A stretch of 11,509 bases of DNA from Sulfurimonadaceae bacterium (GTDB lineage Bacteria; Campylobacterota; Campylobacteria; Campylobacterales; Sulfurimonadaceae), in assembly GCA_026193155.1 (NCBI GenBank), contig JAPHSI010000054.1:1-11509 (forward strand). The letters run 5' to 3'. The position numbers and the translations under genes were made by a program. Positions 1-6,690 of the stretch are shown piece after piece (positions within the stretch are counted from its first letter, which is position 1; each line of letters starts with the position of its first letter). Below the pieces are notes generated by a model that was not told where the DNA came from, made no database searches, and saw only the letters and a program-made list of their open reading frames with translations.

Positions 1-2007
1 TCCTAGTGCTCTAATTTTGTTTACAAAAGAAGCATCAATATTTTTGATAAGAGTATCTTCGGTAATTTCTAATGTAACCTGGTCTGTCCTTACATCATTA
101 TTTTTTACTTTTTCTTCAACATATGAAATAAACTCCGGATCTTCAAAACTGCTGGCAGATATATTTATAGATATATTTACCACTTTTCTTTGTTCAATTT
201 TATTAAATTGTTTATATATACTTTCACACACATACTTATCTAACTCAAGACTAAAGCCAAATTTTTCAATATATGGCATAAATTCATAGGGCAAAAGAAG
301 ACCTCTTGTTTTATGTTCCCATCTGATTAATGCTTCATATCCCTTTACCTCTTTTGTTTGTACATCATGTTGACTTTGATAATAGATTACAAACTCATTA
401 TTTTTAAAAGCACTAATTAGCTCATTTCTTATTGAAACATGTTTATCTGCTTCTTCTTGTAAGTATTTATCATAAAACACAGCACGATTTTTACCCATAT
501 TTTTTGCTTTATACATCGCACTGTCAGCTCTTTTTATAATATCATCCGCGTCATCTCCATCTTTTGGGATAAAAGCTACACCTATACTTACGCCAACATG
601 ACTAATTTCATTATTAATTTCTAAAGGTCTATTTATAGCACTAATTATTCTTTGAATTAAACCTTTTAAGAACAGTTTACATTTATTGTAATCTTTTCCT
701 TTTCCACGAACTAAAATTATAAATTCATCACCGCCTATTCTACTGGCTACGTCAAAGTTTCTAATACACTCTTTAAGTCTATGAGCTATTATTTGTAATA
801 CTTTATCACCATGATTATGTCCTAAAGAATCATTTATAAATTTGAATCCGTCTAAATCCATATATATCAATGCTGAAACAATATCATTTCTTTTAGCATA
901 ACTTATCTCTTCATCTATCCTCATAGAAATAGTTTTTCTGTTTGCCAAACCCGTTAATAAGTCATAATATGCTAAATGCTCTATCTCTTTTTGTTTATTC
1001 TTCTCATCAGTTATATCTCTATCTATCCCTCTAAAACCAAGGAGTTGTCCTACACTATTAAAAAAGGGTGTGCCGTTTGTAAGTAAAACTACTTCATGTC
1101 CGTCTTTATGTATGTTTATATTCTCAATATTAATTATCTCTTTTTCATTCTCAATTATTTGCCTAAAAATTCTTTGAAGTTTTCTGGCTTCATTTTTAGG
1201 CATTAAATCAAAAGGTGTTCTCCCGATAATTTCTTCTGCCTTATAACCCAAAATCTCCTCTATTTGTTTGGATATATAAGTATATTTACCTTCAACATCT
1301 ACTTCCCATACCCAGTTATGAGAACTCTCTAAAAGGTTTCGAAATCTATTTTCACTCTCATTTATAAGTTGTGTACTTTTTTGCTCATAATACTTTAATA
1401 TCATATATATAACTGTTAAAATTATCACTATAATACTACTCATATATATGGCACTTTCTTTAAATGGCTTTATATGTTCCGCATAAGATTCCTCAACAAT
1501 CAAAGCCCAATCAGTCTCCGGTATTTTTATATATGCAGCAAAAACTTTTTTATGCTCATGGTTATATAAAATATCTACACTGTTTTTCCCTGAAAAGACT
1601 TCTATAATGGGAGTTTTAACCTTATATTTTTTTAATATAATCTCATTTGGTTCATTATCAGTTGAACATGCTATGAATTTAATTTTTTTATCAGATTTTT
1701 GGGCTATATAATATTCAAACTGTGATTTTTTAATCTTTTTAAACTTTTCAAAAGTTTGCTGTATCTGATACAGGGTGGCTTTTTGTGCATTTTTCTCAAA
1801 AGCTTCTTCTACAGAGAACTCTCTGTCAAATTTAGCAACATTTGAGATCATATGTGAAAGCATTAATGTACTCTCAAATATAGTCTCTTTTTTTTCATTT
1901 GTAGCTTTTTGCAATAGAAAATAGCTAAAAAAGAATATAGTTATAACGACAGGAATCATAACTTTTAAAAACAAAACTAAAAAACTGGAGTTTCTTGTAC
2001 GCATCAT
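1..2007 (-). CDS. Membrane Cache-PAS-GGDEF-EAL cyclic-di-GMP protein (partial)
   Basis: The frame is open for 669 codons from ATG 2007 to the left edge, so the C-terminus is missing. The start is set by AGGAGG at 2014-2019, six bases upstream. Residues about 10-30 form a first membrane span, about 33-186 an extracytoplasmic region ending in a Cache-like stretch (IPETDWALIVEE), about 187-205 a second span, and about 215-335 a PAS domain. The GGDEF domain follows, with an intact GGDEF motif (425-429) and an RxxD inhibitory site (RNFD, 416-419) five residues before it. The EAL domain begins near 525, with EAL at 558-560 and LEIT near 646-649; the window ends before the expected DDFGTG. By family it makes and/or degrades c-di-GMP in response to a periplasmic and a PAS signal. 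Both motifs look intact, so bifunctionality is possible but its net activity cannot be told. It is transcribed away from mqnD. Confidence 0.93.
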   Translation of the reverse strand, partial: MMRTRNSSFLVLFLKVMIPVVITIFFFSYFLLQKATNEKKETIFESTLMLSHMISNVAKFDREFSVEEAFEKNAQKATLYQIQQTFEKFKKIKKSQFEYYIAQKSDKKIKFIACSTDNEPNEIILKKYKVKTPIIEVFSGKNSVDILYNHEHKKVFAAYIKIPETDWALIVEESYAEHIKPFKESAIYMSSIIVIILTVIYMILKYYEQKSTQLINESENRFRNLLESSHNWVWEVDVEGKYTYISKQIEEILGYKAEEIIGRTPFDLMPKNEARKLQRIFRQIIENEKEIINIENINIHKDGHEVVLLTNGTPFFNSVGQLLGFRGIDRDITDEKNKQKEIEHLAYYDLLTGLANRKTISMRIDEEISYAKRNDIVSALIYMDLDGFKFINDSLGHNHGDKVLQIIAHRLKECIRNFDVASRIGGDEFIILVRGKGKDYNKCKLFLKGLIQRIISAINRPLEINNEISHVGVSIGVAFIPKDGDDADDIIKRADSAMYKAKNMGKNRAVFYDKYLQEEADKHVSIRNELISAFKNNEFVIYYQSQHDVQTKEVKGYEALIRWEHKTRGLLLPYEFMPYIEKFGFSLELDKYVCESIYKQFNKIEQRKVVNISINISASSFEDPEFISYVEEKVKNNDVRTDQVTLEITEDTLIKNIDASFVNKIRALG

Positions 2008-2022
2008 CTACCACCTCCTGAT

Positions 2023-2044
2023 AAACTAAACAAACTAAACAAAC
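2023..2044. repeat. Short tandem repeat, 9-base unit
   Basis: The unit AAACTAAAC occurs twice in a row, followed by a partial third copy AAAC. It lies just upstream of the ribosome binding site of the GGDEF/EAL gene, so its complement would be in that gene's 5' leader. No function can be assigned; it could be simple slippage. Confidence 0.7.
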
Positions 2045-2141
2045 CACTATTTAACATAGTACAACAAATGGAATATAAGAAAACTTAATTTTACAAACTG
2101 ATTTTTATATCTAATATATCTTTGTTTAATTCAAAAGTAGA

Positions 2142-2147
2142 TATAAT
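2142..2147 (+). promoter_or_regulatory. -10 box (TATAAT) of mqnD, probably leaderless
   Basis: A consensus TATAAT ends seven bases before the ATG at 2155. A start site 6-8 bases after the box would fall on or next to the ATG. There is no purine-rich ribosome binding site between box and ATG. Upstream DNA is A/T-rich without a clear -35, as is usual for the main sigma factor of Campylobacterota. Confidence 0.6.
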
Positions 2148-2154
2148 CCAAACC

Positions 2155-3018
2155 ATGAAAAAAACACTAATTGCACACTCACCTGACGCTGACGATATCT
2201 TTATGTACTACGCCATAAAATTTGGCTGGGTAGACATGAAGGATACTTTTTTTGATAATATTGCCGAAGATATTCAAACACTAAATGAAAAAGCCCTAAG
2301 AGGTGAATACGAAATAGTAGCTATAAGTTTTGCACTATATCCACACATTAAAGATGATTATGCTCCACTAAGAACTGCTGTTAGTTTTGGAGAAGGTTAT
2401 GGTCCTAAAGTTATAAAGAAAAAAGGAACTTCTTTAAAAAGAAACTTCAAAGTAGCCCTTAGTGGTGAGCATACTACAAACGCTATGCTTTTTCGTATTA
2501 AGTATCCGGATGCAAGAATAACTTATATGAATTTTTTAGATATTGAACAAGCTGTTCTTAACGGAGATGTGGATGCAGGTGTACTAATCCATGAGAGTAT
2601 TTTAACTTATGATGATGCTTTAGAAGTGGAAGCTGAGATGTGGGATATCTGGCAAGAACTTGCCGGAGATGAACTCCCACTTCCACTTGGCGGAATGGCA
2701 ATCAGTAGAGCAATTCCATTAAATAAGGCTATAGAGTATGAAAAGACTCTAACAAAAGCCGTAGATATAGCACGTAAACATAAAGAAAAACTAAGTGAGA
2801 TGCTTTTAGAAAGAAATCTGGTACGTATAGATGCACCGACGCTTGATAAGTACCTTGAACTTTACGCAAATGACGAGTCAATTACTTTAAGTGAACTGCA
2901 AATGAAAGCTATAGATAAACTATACGAATTAGGATACAAACATGGCTTTTATGATACACTGGTAAAAGTAAAAGACTATATGATTCCTACAGAGTATGAA
3001 GAGTTACGTAAAGGTTAA
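2155..3018 (+). CDS. mqnD: 1,4-dihydroxy-6-naphthoate synthase MqnD
   Basis: This 287-aa cytoplasmic protein belongs to the MqnA/MqnD family and fits MqnD, which converts cyclic de-hypoxanthine futalosine to 1,4-dihydroxy-6-naphthoate in the futalosine route to menaquinone. The N-terminal SPDADDIFMYYA corresponds to the SPCPNDTFxFYA type of motif. The DAGVLIHE motif places His146 where the catalytic His lies in characterised MqnD proteins, and LPLPLGGMAISR (175-186) is also typical. An in-frame TTG at 2122 would add 11 residues, but it would start upstream of the TATAAT box, and family proteins begin right before the SP motif, so ATG 2155 is chosen. It is the first gene of an operon with fliQ (3-base gap) and murB. 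Confusion with MqnA is the main alternative and looks unlikely given the IHE motif. Confidence 0.88.
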   Translation: MKKTLIAHSPDADDIFMYYAIKFGWVDMKDTFFDNIAEDIQTLNEKALRGEYEIVAISFALYPHIKDDYAPLRTAVSFGEGYGPKVIKKKGTSLKRNFKVALSGEHTTNAMLFRIKYPDARITYMNFLDIEQAVLNGDVDAGVLIHESILTYDDALEVEAEMWDIWQELAGDELPLPLGGMAISRAIPLNKAIEYEKTLTKAVDIARKHKEKLSEMLLERNLVRIDAPTLDKYLELYANDESITLSELQMKAIDKLYELGYKHGFYDTLVKVKDYMIPTEYEELRKG

Positions 3019-3021
3019 GCA

Positions 3022-3288
3022 ATGGAAGCAAAACTTGTTGCACTTGGAGTGGAGACATTTAAAATTGCACTTATGTTAGCACTGCCTGGATTACTTACCG
3101 GTATGCTTTTGGGTCTTGGAGTATCTATATTTCAAGCTACTACTCAAATAAACGAAATGACTTTATCTTTTATTCCTAAAATTATTGGGGTAGTTATAGT
3201 TATAGTGCTAACAATGCCGTGGATGCTAAATGCAATGACGGATTTTTCACTTAATGTATTTAATATGATTCCAAACTTTGTAGAGTAA
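3022..3288 (+). CDS. fliQ: Flagellar export apparatus protein FliQ
   Basis: The 88-aa protein has the normal FliQ length and two long hydrophobic segments, about residues 13-37 and 50-72, separated by the characteristic loop FQATTQINEMTLSFIPKI. FliQ forms, with FliP and FliR, the membrane gate of the flagellar type III secretion system. The start is supported by AAAGG a few bases upstream, inside the end of mqnD. Its stop codon overlaps the murB ATG by one base (TAATG), so translation is probably coupled. A fliQ gene next to murB rather than next to fliP/fliR is, as I remember it, a Campylobacterota habit. A type III secretion homologue from an injectisome is unlikely without neighbouring genes. 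Confidence 0.95.
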   Translation: MEAKLVALGVETFKIALMLALPGLLTGMLLGLGVSIFQATTQINEMTLSFIPKIIGVVIVIVLTMPWMLNAMTDFSLNVFNMIPNFVE

Positions 3289-4085
3289 TGTCTTATAAAA
3301 AAATAGATTTTTCAAAATTTTCATCTATTAAGATAGGTCCCGAAATTGATGTTTATATATTGGATGCCTGTGATACTATGAATATGAAAGAGGCTTATCT
3401 TATAGGTTCTTGTAATAATATCTTGGTAGGTGACAATCCACCACCACTTATGAAACTCTCAAAAAAATACGACTATATAAAAATAGAAAATGATGTCTTA
3501 AAAATTGGAGGGGCAACACCCAGTGGAAAAATAGCCTCTTTTTGTAAAAAAAATAATATAGCAAATTTTGAATTTGTTTCGCATCTGCCCGGTACTTTAG
3601 GTGGACTTGTATATATGAATGCAGGGCTAAAAGAGTATGAAATCTTTAATAACCTTGTCTCAATAATTACTTGCCGTGGAGAATTTGCTAAAGATGAAAT
3701 AGAATACGGTTACAGATATACAGATATTGACAATCCAATACTAGAAGCATCTTTTAATATAGAGTACGGCTTTGATAATTCAAAAGTAGATATGTTTAAA
3801 AAAATGCGTTCAAATCAACCAAGTACTCCAAGTGCAGGTAGCTGTTTTAAAAACCCAGAAGGTGATTATGCAGGCAGACTTATAGAAGAAGTAGGTCTTA
3901 AAGGTGTAAGAAAAGGTGATATGGAATTTAGTAAAGAACATGCAAACTTTTTAGTTAATCACGGAAATGGAACGTACACGGATGCCTTGCACCTTATAAA
4001 AGAAGCTCAAAGACTGGTAAAAGAAAAGTTTGGAATTTATTTAGAGTTAGAGATTCAGATACTAGACAAAAACTTTAGTGTCTAG
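3288..4085 (+). CDS. murB: UDP-N-acetylenolpyruvoylglucosamine reductase MurB
   Basis: The 265-aa protein is a short MurB, the FAD- and NADPH-dependent enzyme that reduces UDP-GlcNAc-enolpyruvate to UDP-MurNAc in the cytoplasmic stage of peptidoglycan synthesis. The FAD-binding half carries GSCNNILVGD (40-49) and HLPGTLGGLVYMNAG (99-113). The substrate half carries YGYRYTDI (140-147), GSCFKNP (184-190, with the catalytic proton-donor Ser185) and a terminal LELEI with the conserved Glu. The length is close to the 258-260 aa I recall for Campylobacter and Helicobacter MurB and well below the E. coli form. It is the last gene of the mqnD-fliQ-murB operon and ends 12 bases from the convergent beta-barrel gene. 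Confidence 0.95.
   Translation: MSYKKIDFSKFSSIKIGPEIDVYILDACDTMNMKEAYLIGSCNNILVGDNPPPLMKLSKKYDYIKIENDVLKIGGATPSGKIASFCKKNNIANFEFVSHLPGTLGGLVYMNAGLKEYEIFNNLVSIITCRGEFAKDEIEYGYRYTDIDNPILEASFNIEYGFDNSKVDMFKKMRSNQPSTPSAGSCFKNPEGDYAGRLIEEVGLKGVRKGDMEFSKEHANFLVNHGNGTYTDALHLIKEAQRLVKEKFGIYLELEIQILDKNFSV
4062..4085. terminator. Hairpin at convergent 3' ends of murB and the beta-barrel gene
   Basis: Seven-base arms CTAGACA and TGTCTAG flank a ten-base loop; the right arm ends at the murB stop codon. On the minus strand the same hairpin starts 12 bases after the stop of the convergent gene. There is no T-run on either side, so it may be a weak bidirectional terminator or a 3'-end stabiliser rather than a classical intrinsic terminator. 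Confidence 0.35.
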
Positions 4086-4097
4086 CATCCAAAGAAA

Positions 4098-4766
4098 TTA
4101 GAAGCGAAGCATTAAACCCGCATATATTCCTGAAAATTCATAGTTTAAATCTACACCGAATAGTTCATCTGTTTCAATCTTCTGAACTCTGTATCCTACT
4201 TCAAGACCAGGTTGAATTATAGGCGTAATATCAAAAGTATAATCTATTTTTATTCTTGCATCATAAACTGTATTATCAGAATAAGCAATATACTTCACAT
4301 CTGCTTCAGCACCTAAACCAGATAATGGAAGTTGAAACCTAGTTCTTAAATAACCCATAGGTAAAAGAAAATCATCTGTAGTTTCTACAGAAACAAGAGT
4401 TGATGTAGCAGATATAGATTTAAAATCCAAACCTAAATCAAGTGTAATCCAAGCAGTATTATCTAAAATATTATAGTAAGGAATTACATCTATTTGAGCA
4501 AACTCTATAGATGAGATTGATGAAGTTGTCGCCGTAGCAGTTACGTACTCTAATCTTAAATTTGGTATTACAGGAACAGGATGCTTAGCATATGCCCAAA
4601 CATAAATGTCATTTTCTTTATCAAGTGTAGTTGTAGTGCCTAATGTAGTGCTTGAAGGTTCTTGATTCCATGAACCAACACCAACTTCAACTCTTGACAA
4701 GTCTGCATATATTAGAGTTGCAAAAGTAGTCGCAACTAGAAACACTGACAATAATTTTTTTATCAT
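4098..4766 (-). CDS. Small outer-membrane beta-barrel protein with signal peptide
   Basis: This 222-aa protein begins with a clear signal peptide (MIKKLLSVFLVATTFATLIYA, likely cut before DLSRVEV). The rest alternates polar and hydrophobic residues in beta-strand fashion, is rich in Thr and Tyr, has no other hydrophobic helix, and ends in Leu-Arg-Phe; a C-terminal Phe is the usual BAM recognition signal of barrel proteins. The size suggests an 8-10 strand barrel. An upstream in-frame ATG at 4778 would add four residues, but GGAG at 4773-4776 sits six bases before ATG 4766, so the inner ATG is preferred. It resembles conserved small proteobacterial OMPs (possibly the family I know as TIGR04219), but no ligand or function can be assigned. 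It has its own promoter-like box and a hairpin at its mRNA start. Confidence 0.85.
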   Translation of the reverse strand: MIKKLLSVFLVATTFATLIYADLSRVEVGVGSWNQEPSSTTLGTTTTLDKENDIYVWAYAKHPVPVIPNLRLEYVTATATTSSISSIEFAQIDVIPYYNILDNTAWITLDLGLDFKSISATSTLVSVETTDDFLLPMGYLRTRFQLPLSGLGAEADVKYIAYSDNTVYDARIKIDYTFDITPIIQPGLEVGYRVQKIETDELFGVDLNYEFSGIYAGLMLRF

Positions 4767-4774
4767 AATTTTCT

Positions 4775-4791
4775 CCATTAATTGTTAATGG
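4775..4791 (-). promoter_or_regulatory. 5'-terminal mRNA hairpin touching the ribosome binding site
   Basis: Read on the minus strand, CCATTAACAATTAATGG forms a perfect 7-bp stem with a 3-base loop. The last two G's of the stem are the first two bases of the GGAG ribosome binding site of the beta-barrel gene. The predicted transcription start (about 4789-4790) would put this hairpin at the extreme 5' end of the mRNA. It may stabilise the message or modulate translation; neither is shown. Confidence 0.55.
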
Positions 4792-4795
4792 CTGA

Positions 4796-4801
4796 ATTAT
4801 A
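4796..4801 (-). promoter_or_regulatory. -10 box (TATAAT) of the beta-barrel gene
   Basis: A consensus TATAAT on the minus strand lies 29 bases before ATG 4766, giving a short leader of about 23 bases that holds the hairpin and the ribosome binding site. No clear -35 is seen; upstream DNA is A/T-rich. Confidence 0.6.
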
Positions 4802-4837
4802 TCCAATAAATAAAAGATGATAACTTAAAATAATATA

Positions 4838-4860
4838 TTAGAGCAAAAGTTTTGCTCTAA
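4838..4860. terminator. 11-bp perfect inverted repeat downstream of tpx
   Basis: The arms TTAGAGCAAAA and TTTTGCTCTAA are perfectly complementary around a single central base. On the minus strand the stem is followed by TATATTATTTT, a modest U-rich tract, so it could terminate tpx transcription before the beta-barrel promoter. On the plus strand it lies directly before a ribosome-binding-site-like AAGGAG. It could equally be an operator dyad. Confidence 0.45.
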
Positions 4861-4875
4861 TGAAGGAGAAATAAA

Positions 4876-4923
4876 ATGAGATTATTTGGACACAATAACC
4901 TCAATATACTCACCCGAAGGTGA
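4876..4923 (+). CDS. Possible 15-aa ORF or frameshifted gene remnant
   Basis: ATG 4876 is preceded by AAGGAG at a seven-base spacing, an excellent ribosome binding site on a strand where no other gene lies. It encodes only MRLFGHNNLNILTRR before TGA. If one A of the CACAATAACC run is skipped, the frame instead continues as ITSIYSPEGEFENLSFKEG and onward into antisense of tpx, which looks more protein-like than the true continuation. It may be a short peptide, a decayed gene start, or chance; I do not recognise a family. The UUCG-type hairpin at 4909-4924 overlaps its stop. Confidence 0.25.
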   Translation: MRLFGHNNLNILTRR

Positions 4924-4924
4924 G
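4909..4924 (-). terminator. UUCG-tetraloop hairpin after tpx
   Basis: On the minus strand CTCACC-TTCG-GGTGAG is a 6-bp stem closed by the very stable C(UUCG)G tetraloop, 42 bases beyond the tpx stop. The stem is GC-rich against an AT-rich background. It is followed by TATATT rather than a strong T-run, so it may act as terminator or as 3'-end protector together with the second hairpin at 4838-4860. Confidence 0.5.
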
Positions 4925-4966
4925 TTTGAAAATTTATCTTTTAAGGAGGGGTATAAAAATTCTTTC

Positions 4967-5470
4967 TTAACTAACTGCAGCTATTGCAGCGTCATAGTTT
5001 GGTTCCTCAGTAATCTCAGGAACGATCTCTTTATAAGTTACGATACCGTTTTCATCTACTGCAAAGATTGCACGACAAGTAACACCTGCAAGTACTGAAC
5101 CACCTAGTAACACACCATAAGCATTAGCAAAATCTTTGTTTCTGAAGTCTGAAGTTACAGTTAACTTGTCAATACCTTCAGTTGAACAGAATCTTCCCGC
5201 TGCAAACGGTAAATCTAAAGAAACAATAGTTGGTTTAACACCATCTAAACTTGCTGCTTTAGCATTAAAGTTACGAGTTTCAGTAGCACATACACCTGTG
5301 TCTAATGAAGGAACAACGATAATAAGTTGTTTATGCCCTTGAGCACCACCAACTGTAACATCACCTAAACCATCAGAATTTACAACTGTAACTTCTGGTG
5401 CTTTATCACCTACGTTCACTTCATTTCCTAGTAACTCTACATCAGTACCTTTAAACTTTGTAGTTGCCAT
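4967..5470 (-). CDS. tpx: Thiol peroxidase Tpx (atypical 2-Cys peroxiredoxin)
   Basis: The 167-aa protein is a full-length Tpx, which reduces hydrogen peroxide and alkyl hydroperoxides with electrons from thioredoxin. The peroxidatic Cys61 is in PSLDTGVCATETRNF, with the conserved Thr three residues before it, and the resolving Cys95 is in LPFAAGRFCSTEG; these form the intramolecular disulfide of the family. A third Cys132 (GVTCRAIF) is additional to these two. The start is supported by AGGAG at a five-base spacing. It is separated from tsaD by 112 bases, which contain AT-rich promoter-like DNA (for example TAAAAT at 5532-5537 on the minus strand), and is followed by two hairpins, so it is probably a single transcription unit. 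Confidence 0.96.
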   Translation of the reverse strand: MATTKFKGTDVELLGNEVNVGDKAPEVTVVNSDGLGDVTVGGAQGHKQLIIVVPSLDTGVCATETRNFNAKAASLDGVKPTIVSLDLPFAAGRFCSTEGIDKLTVTSDFRNKDFANAYGVLLGGSVLAGVTCRAIFAVDENGIVTYKEIVPEITEEPNYDAAIAAVS

Positions 5471-5582
5471 ATTGGCTCCTTTTTTTAATTATTTTTATTT
5501 TTGATAGGGAAAGTTTACATTAAAGCGGATAATTTTACTCTTATTAAGTTTTTGTGATAATTTAGTTAAGCAATTTTTAAGT

Positions 5583-6563
5583 TTATAGTGATGACTTTGG
5601 AGAACTTCCTAAATCATTTATGTGTGTAAACATCTTCTTCTCATACATTTCAATCGCTACACGACCGATCATGGCAGCATTATCTGAACAGTATTTTAGC
5701 TCACTTAAAAGCAGTTCAGCTTTATGAGGTTTTAGTAACTCCTCTATTTGTGAACGAAGATAAAGGTTTGCAGAAGCTCCTCCAACTATGGCAAATCTTT
5801 TTGGAGGGTTTGTTTTAAAATACTTTTTGAGCTTTTGAGTCAGATGCGCAGATGCTATATGTTCAAAAGAAGCAGCTATATCTTTATACTCACTTTTATC
5901 TTTTGCATCTTCAACCGCCAAACGAACGGCATTTTTTAAACCTGAATAGCTAAATGCTATAAGTGGAGATTGTGAGAGAGGTATAGTAAAGTTATGCTTT
6001 TTTCTGTCACCATCTTTTGCTAACTCTTGAATCAAAGGACCACCCGGATAACCAAGTCCCATCATCTTTGCTACTTTATCAAAACTCTCTCCAAAAGAAT
6101 CATCCATACTTTTAGCAACGGTTTGTATATCTTCAAGCGAGTTTACCTGCATAACTTGTGTATGACCACCCGATACAAGCAAGACCGTACAAGGAAACTT
6201 TGTCTCTTTTTCAATGAAAAGCGAATATATATGTCCGATTAGATGATTTACACCAATAAGTGGGATATCTAAAGATATAGATATAGCCTTAGCCATAGTA
6301 ACACCCTCTACAAGTGTAACTGCAAGTCCGGGAGTTGATGTAACGGCTACAGCCTTTAAGTCTTTAAAATATGGCTCACATTCTTCAAGTATCTTAGGCA
6401 AAGCCTCAGCATGTAATCTAGCTGCAAGTTCAGGAACAACTCCACCGTAAACCGAATGTTCCAATTCTTGAGAAATCTTTTTATGAAAAAGAAGCTTTTT
6501 AGTTTTTATCTCTGTTATAGCTATAGCAGAATCATCACATGAGCTCTCAATACTTAGTATCAT
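5583..6563 (-). CDS. tsaD: tRNA t6A37 threonylcarbamoyltransferase subunit TsaD
   Basis: The 326-aa protein transfers the threonylcarbamoyl group from TC-AMP (made by TsaC) to A37 of ANN-decoding tRNAs, in complex with TsaB and TsaE. It starts with MILSIESSCDDSAIAI, the typical beginning of the ASKHA-fold family. The metal-binding histidines are His107 and His111 (VNHLIGH), the third ligand Asp294 lies in SDNAAMIG, and LVSGGHTQ (129-136) and GGASANLYLR (261-270) are the nucleotide-site motifs. A longer reading from 6605 would overlap the upstream small gene and has no family support, so ATG 6563 is used. The stop codon of the 41-aa gene is one base upstream, which implies translational coupling. 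It is the last gene of the rqcH-cdsA-dxr run. Confidence 0.96.
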   Translation of the reverse strand: MILSIESSCDDSAIAITEIKTKKLLFHKKISQELEHSVYGGVVPELAARLHAEALPKILEECEPYFKDLKAVAVTSTPGLAVTLVEGVTMAKAISISLDIPLIGVNHLIGHIYSLFIEKETKFPCTVLLVSGGHTQVMQVNSLEDIQTVAKSMDDSFGESFDKVAKMMGLGYPGGPLIQELAKDGDRKKHNFTIPLSQSPLIAFSYSGLKNAVRLAVEDAKDKSEYKDIAASFEHIASAHLTQKLKKYFKTNPPKRFAIVGGASANLYLRSQIEELLKPHKAELLLSELKYCSDNAAMIGRVAIEMYEKKMFTHINDLGSSPKSSL

Positions 6564-6564
6564 A

Positions 6565-6690
6565 CTATTCTTGCCTACTTTTTTTATCCCAGATAGCAAG
6601 ACCAATAGCTACAACAACTAAAAGTGAAAACATAATACCCCAAGTAAGTAAGTCACCACCGCTTGTTACTTTATCTATATCTTGCGTCAT
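6565..6690 (-). CDS. 41-aa single-span membrane protein between dxr and tsaD
   Basis: ATG 6690 follows the dxr stop codon with no gap, and its TAG ends one base before the tsaD ATG, so the ORF exactly fills the space between two conserved genes. GAGAAG at the end of dxr serves as ribosome binding site. The product, MTQDIDKVTSGGDLLTWGIM followed by FSLLVVVAIGLAIWDKKSRQE, has a polar N-terminus with acidic residues, one hydrophobic span (about residues 14-34) and a positively charged tail. By the positive-inside rule the C-terminus should be cytoplasmic. No family is recognised. The perfect packing, good codons and sensible membrane topology support a real gene; a chance ORF of this exact fit is unlikely. 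Confidence 0.8.
   Translation of the reverse strand: MTQDIDKVTSGGDLLTWGIMFSLLVVVAIGLAIWDKKSRQE

Noticed and set aside
17..289. 90-aa plus-strand ORF
   Set aside because: It is antisense to the EAL domain of the c-di-GMP protein, whose frame is open and motif-rich over the same bases.
4886..5098. 70-aa plus-strand ORF from a TTG
   Set aside because: No binding site at the TTG, and from 4967 on it is antisense to tpx. Only the part before 4967 is discussed, as a possible remnant.
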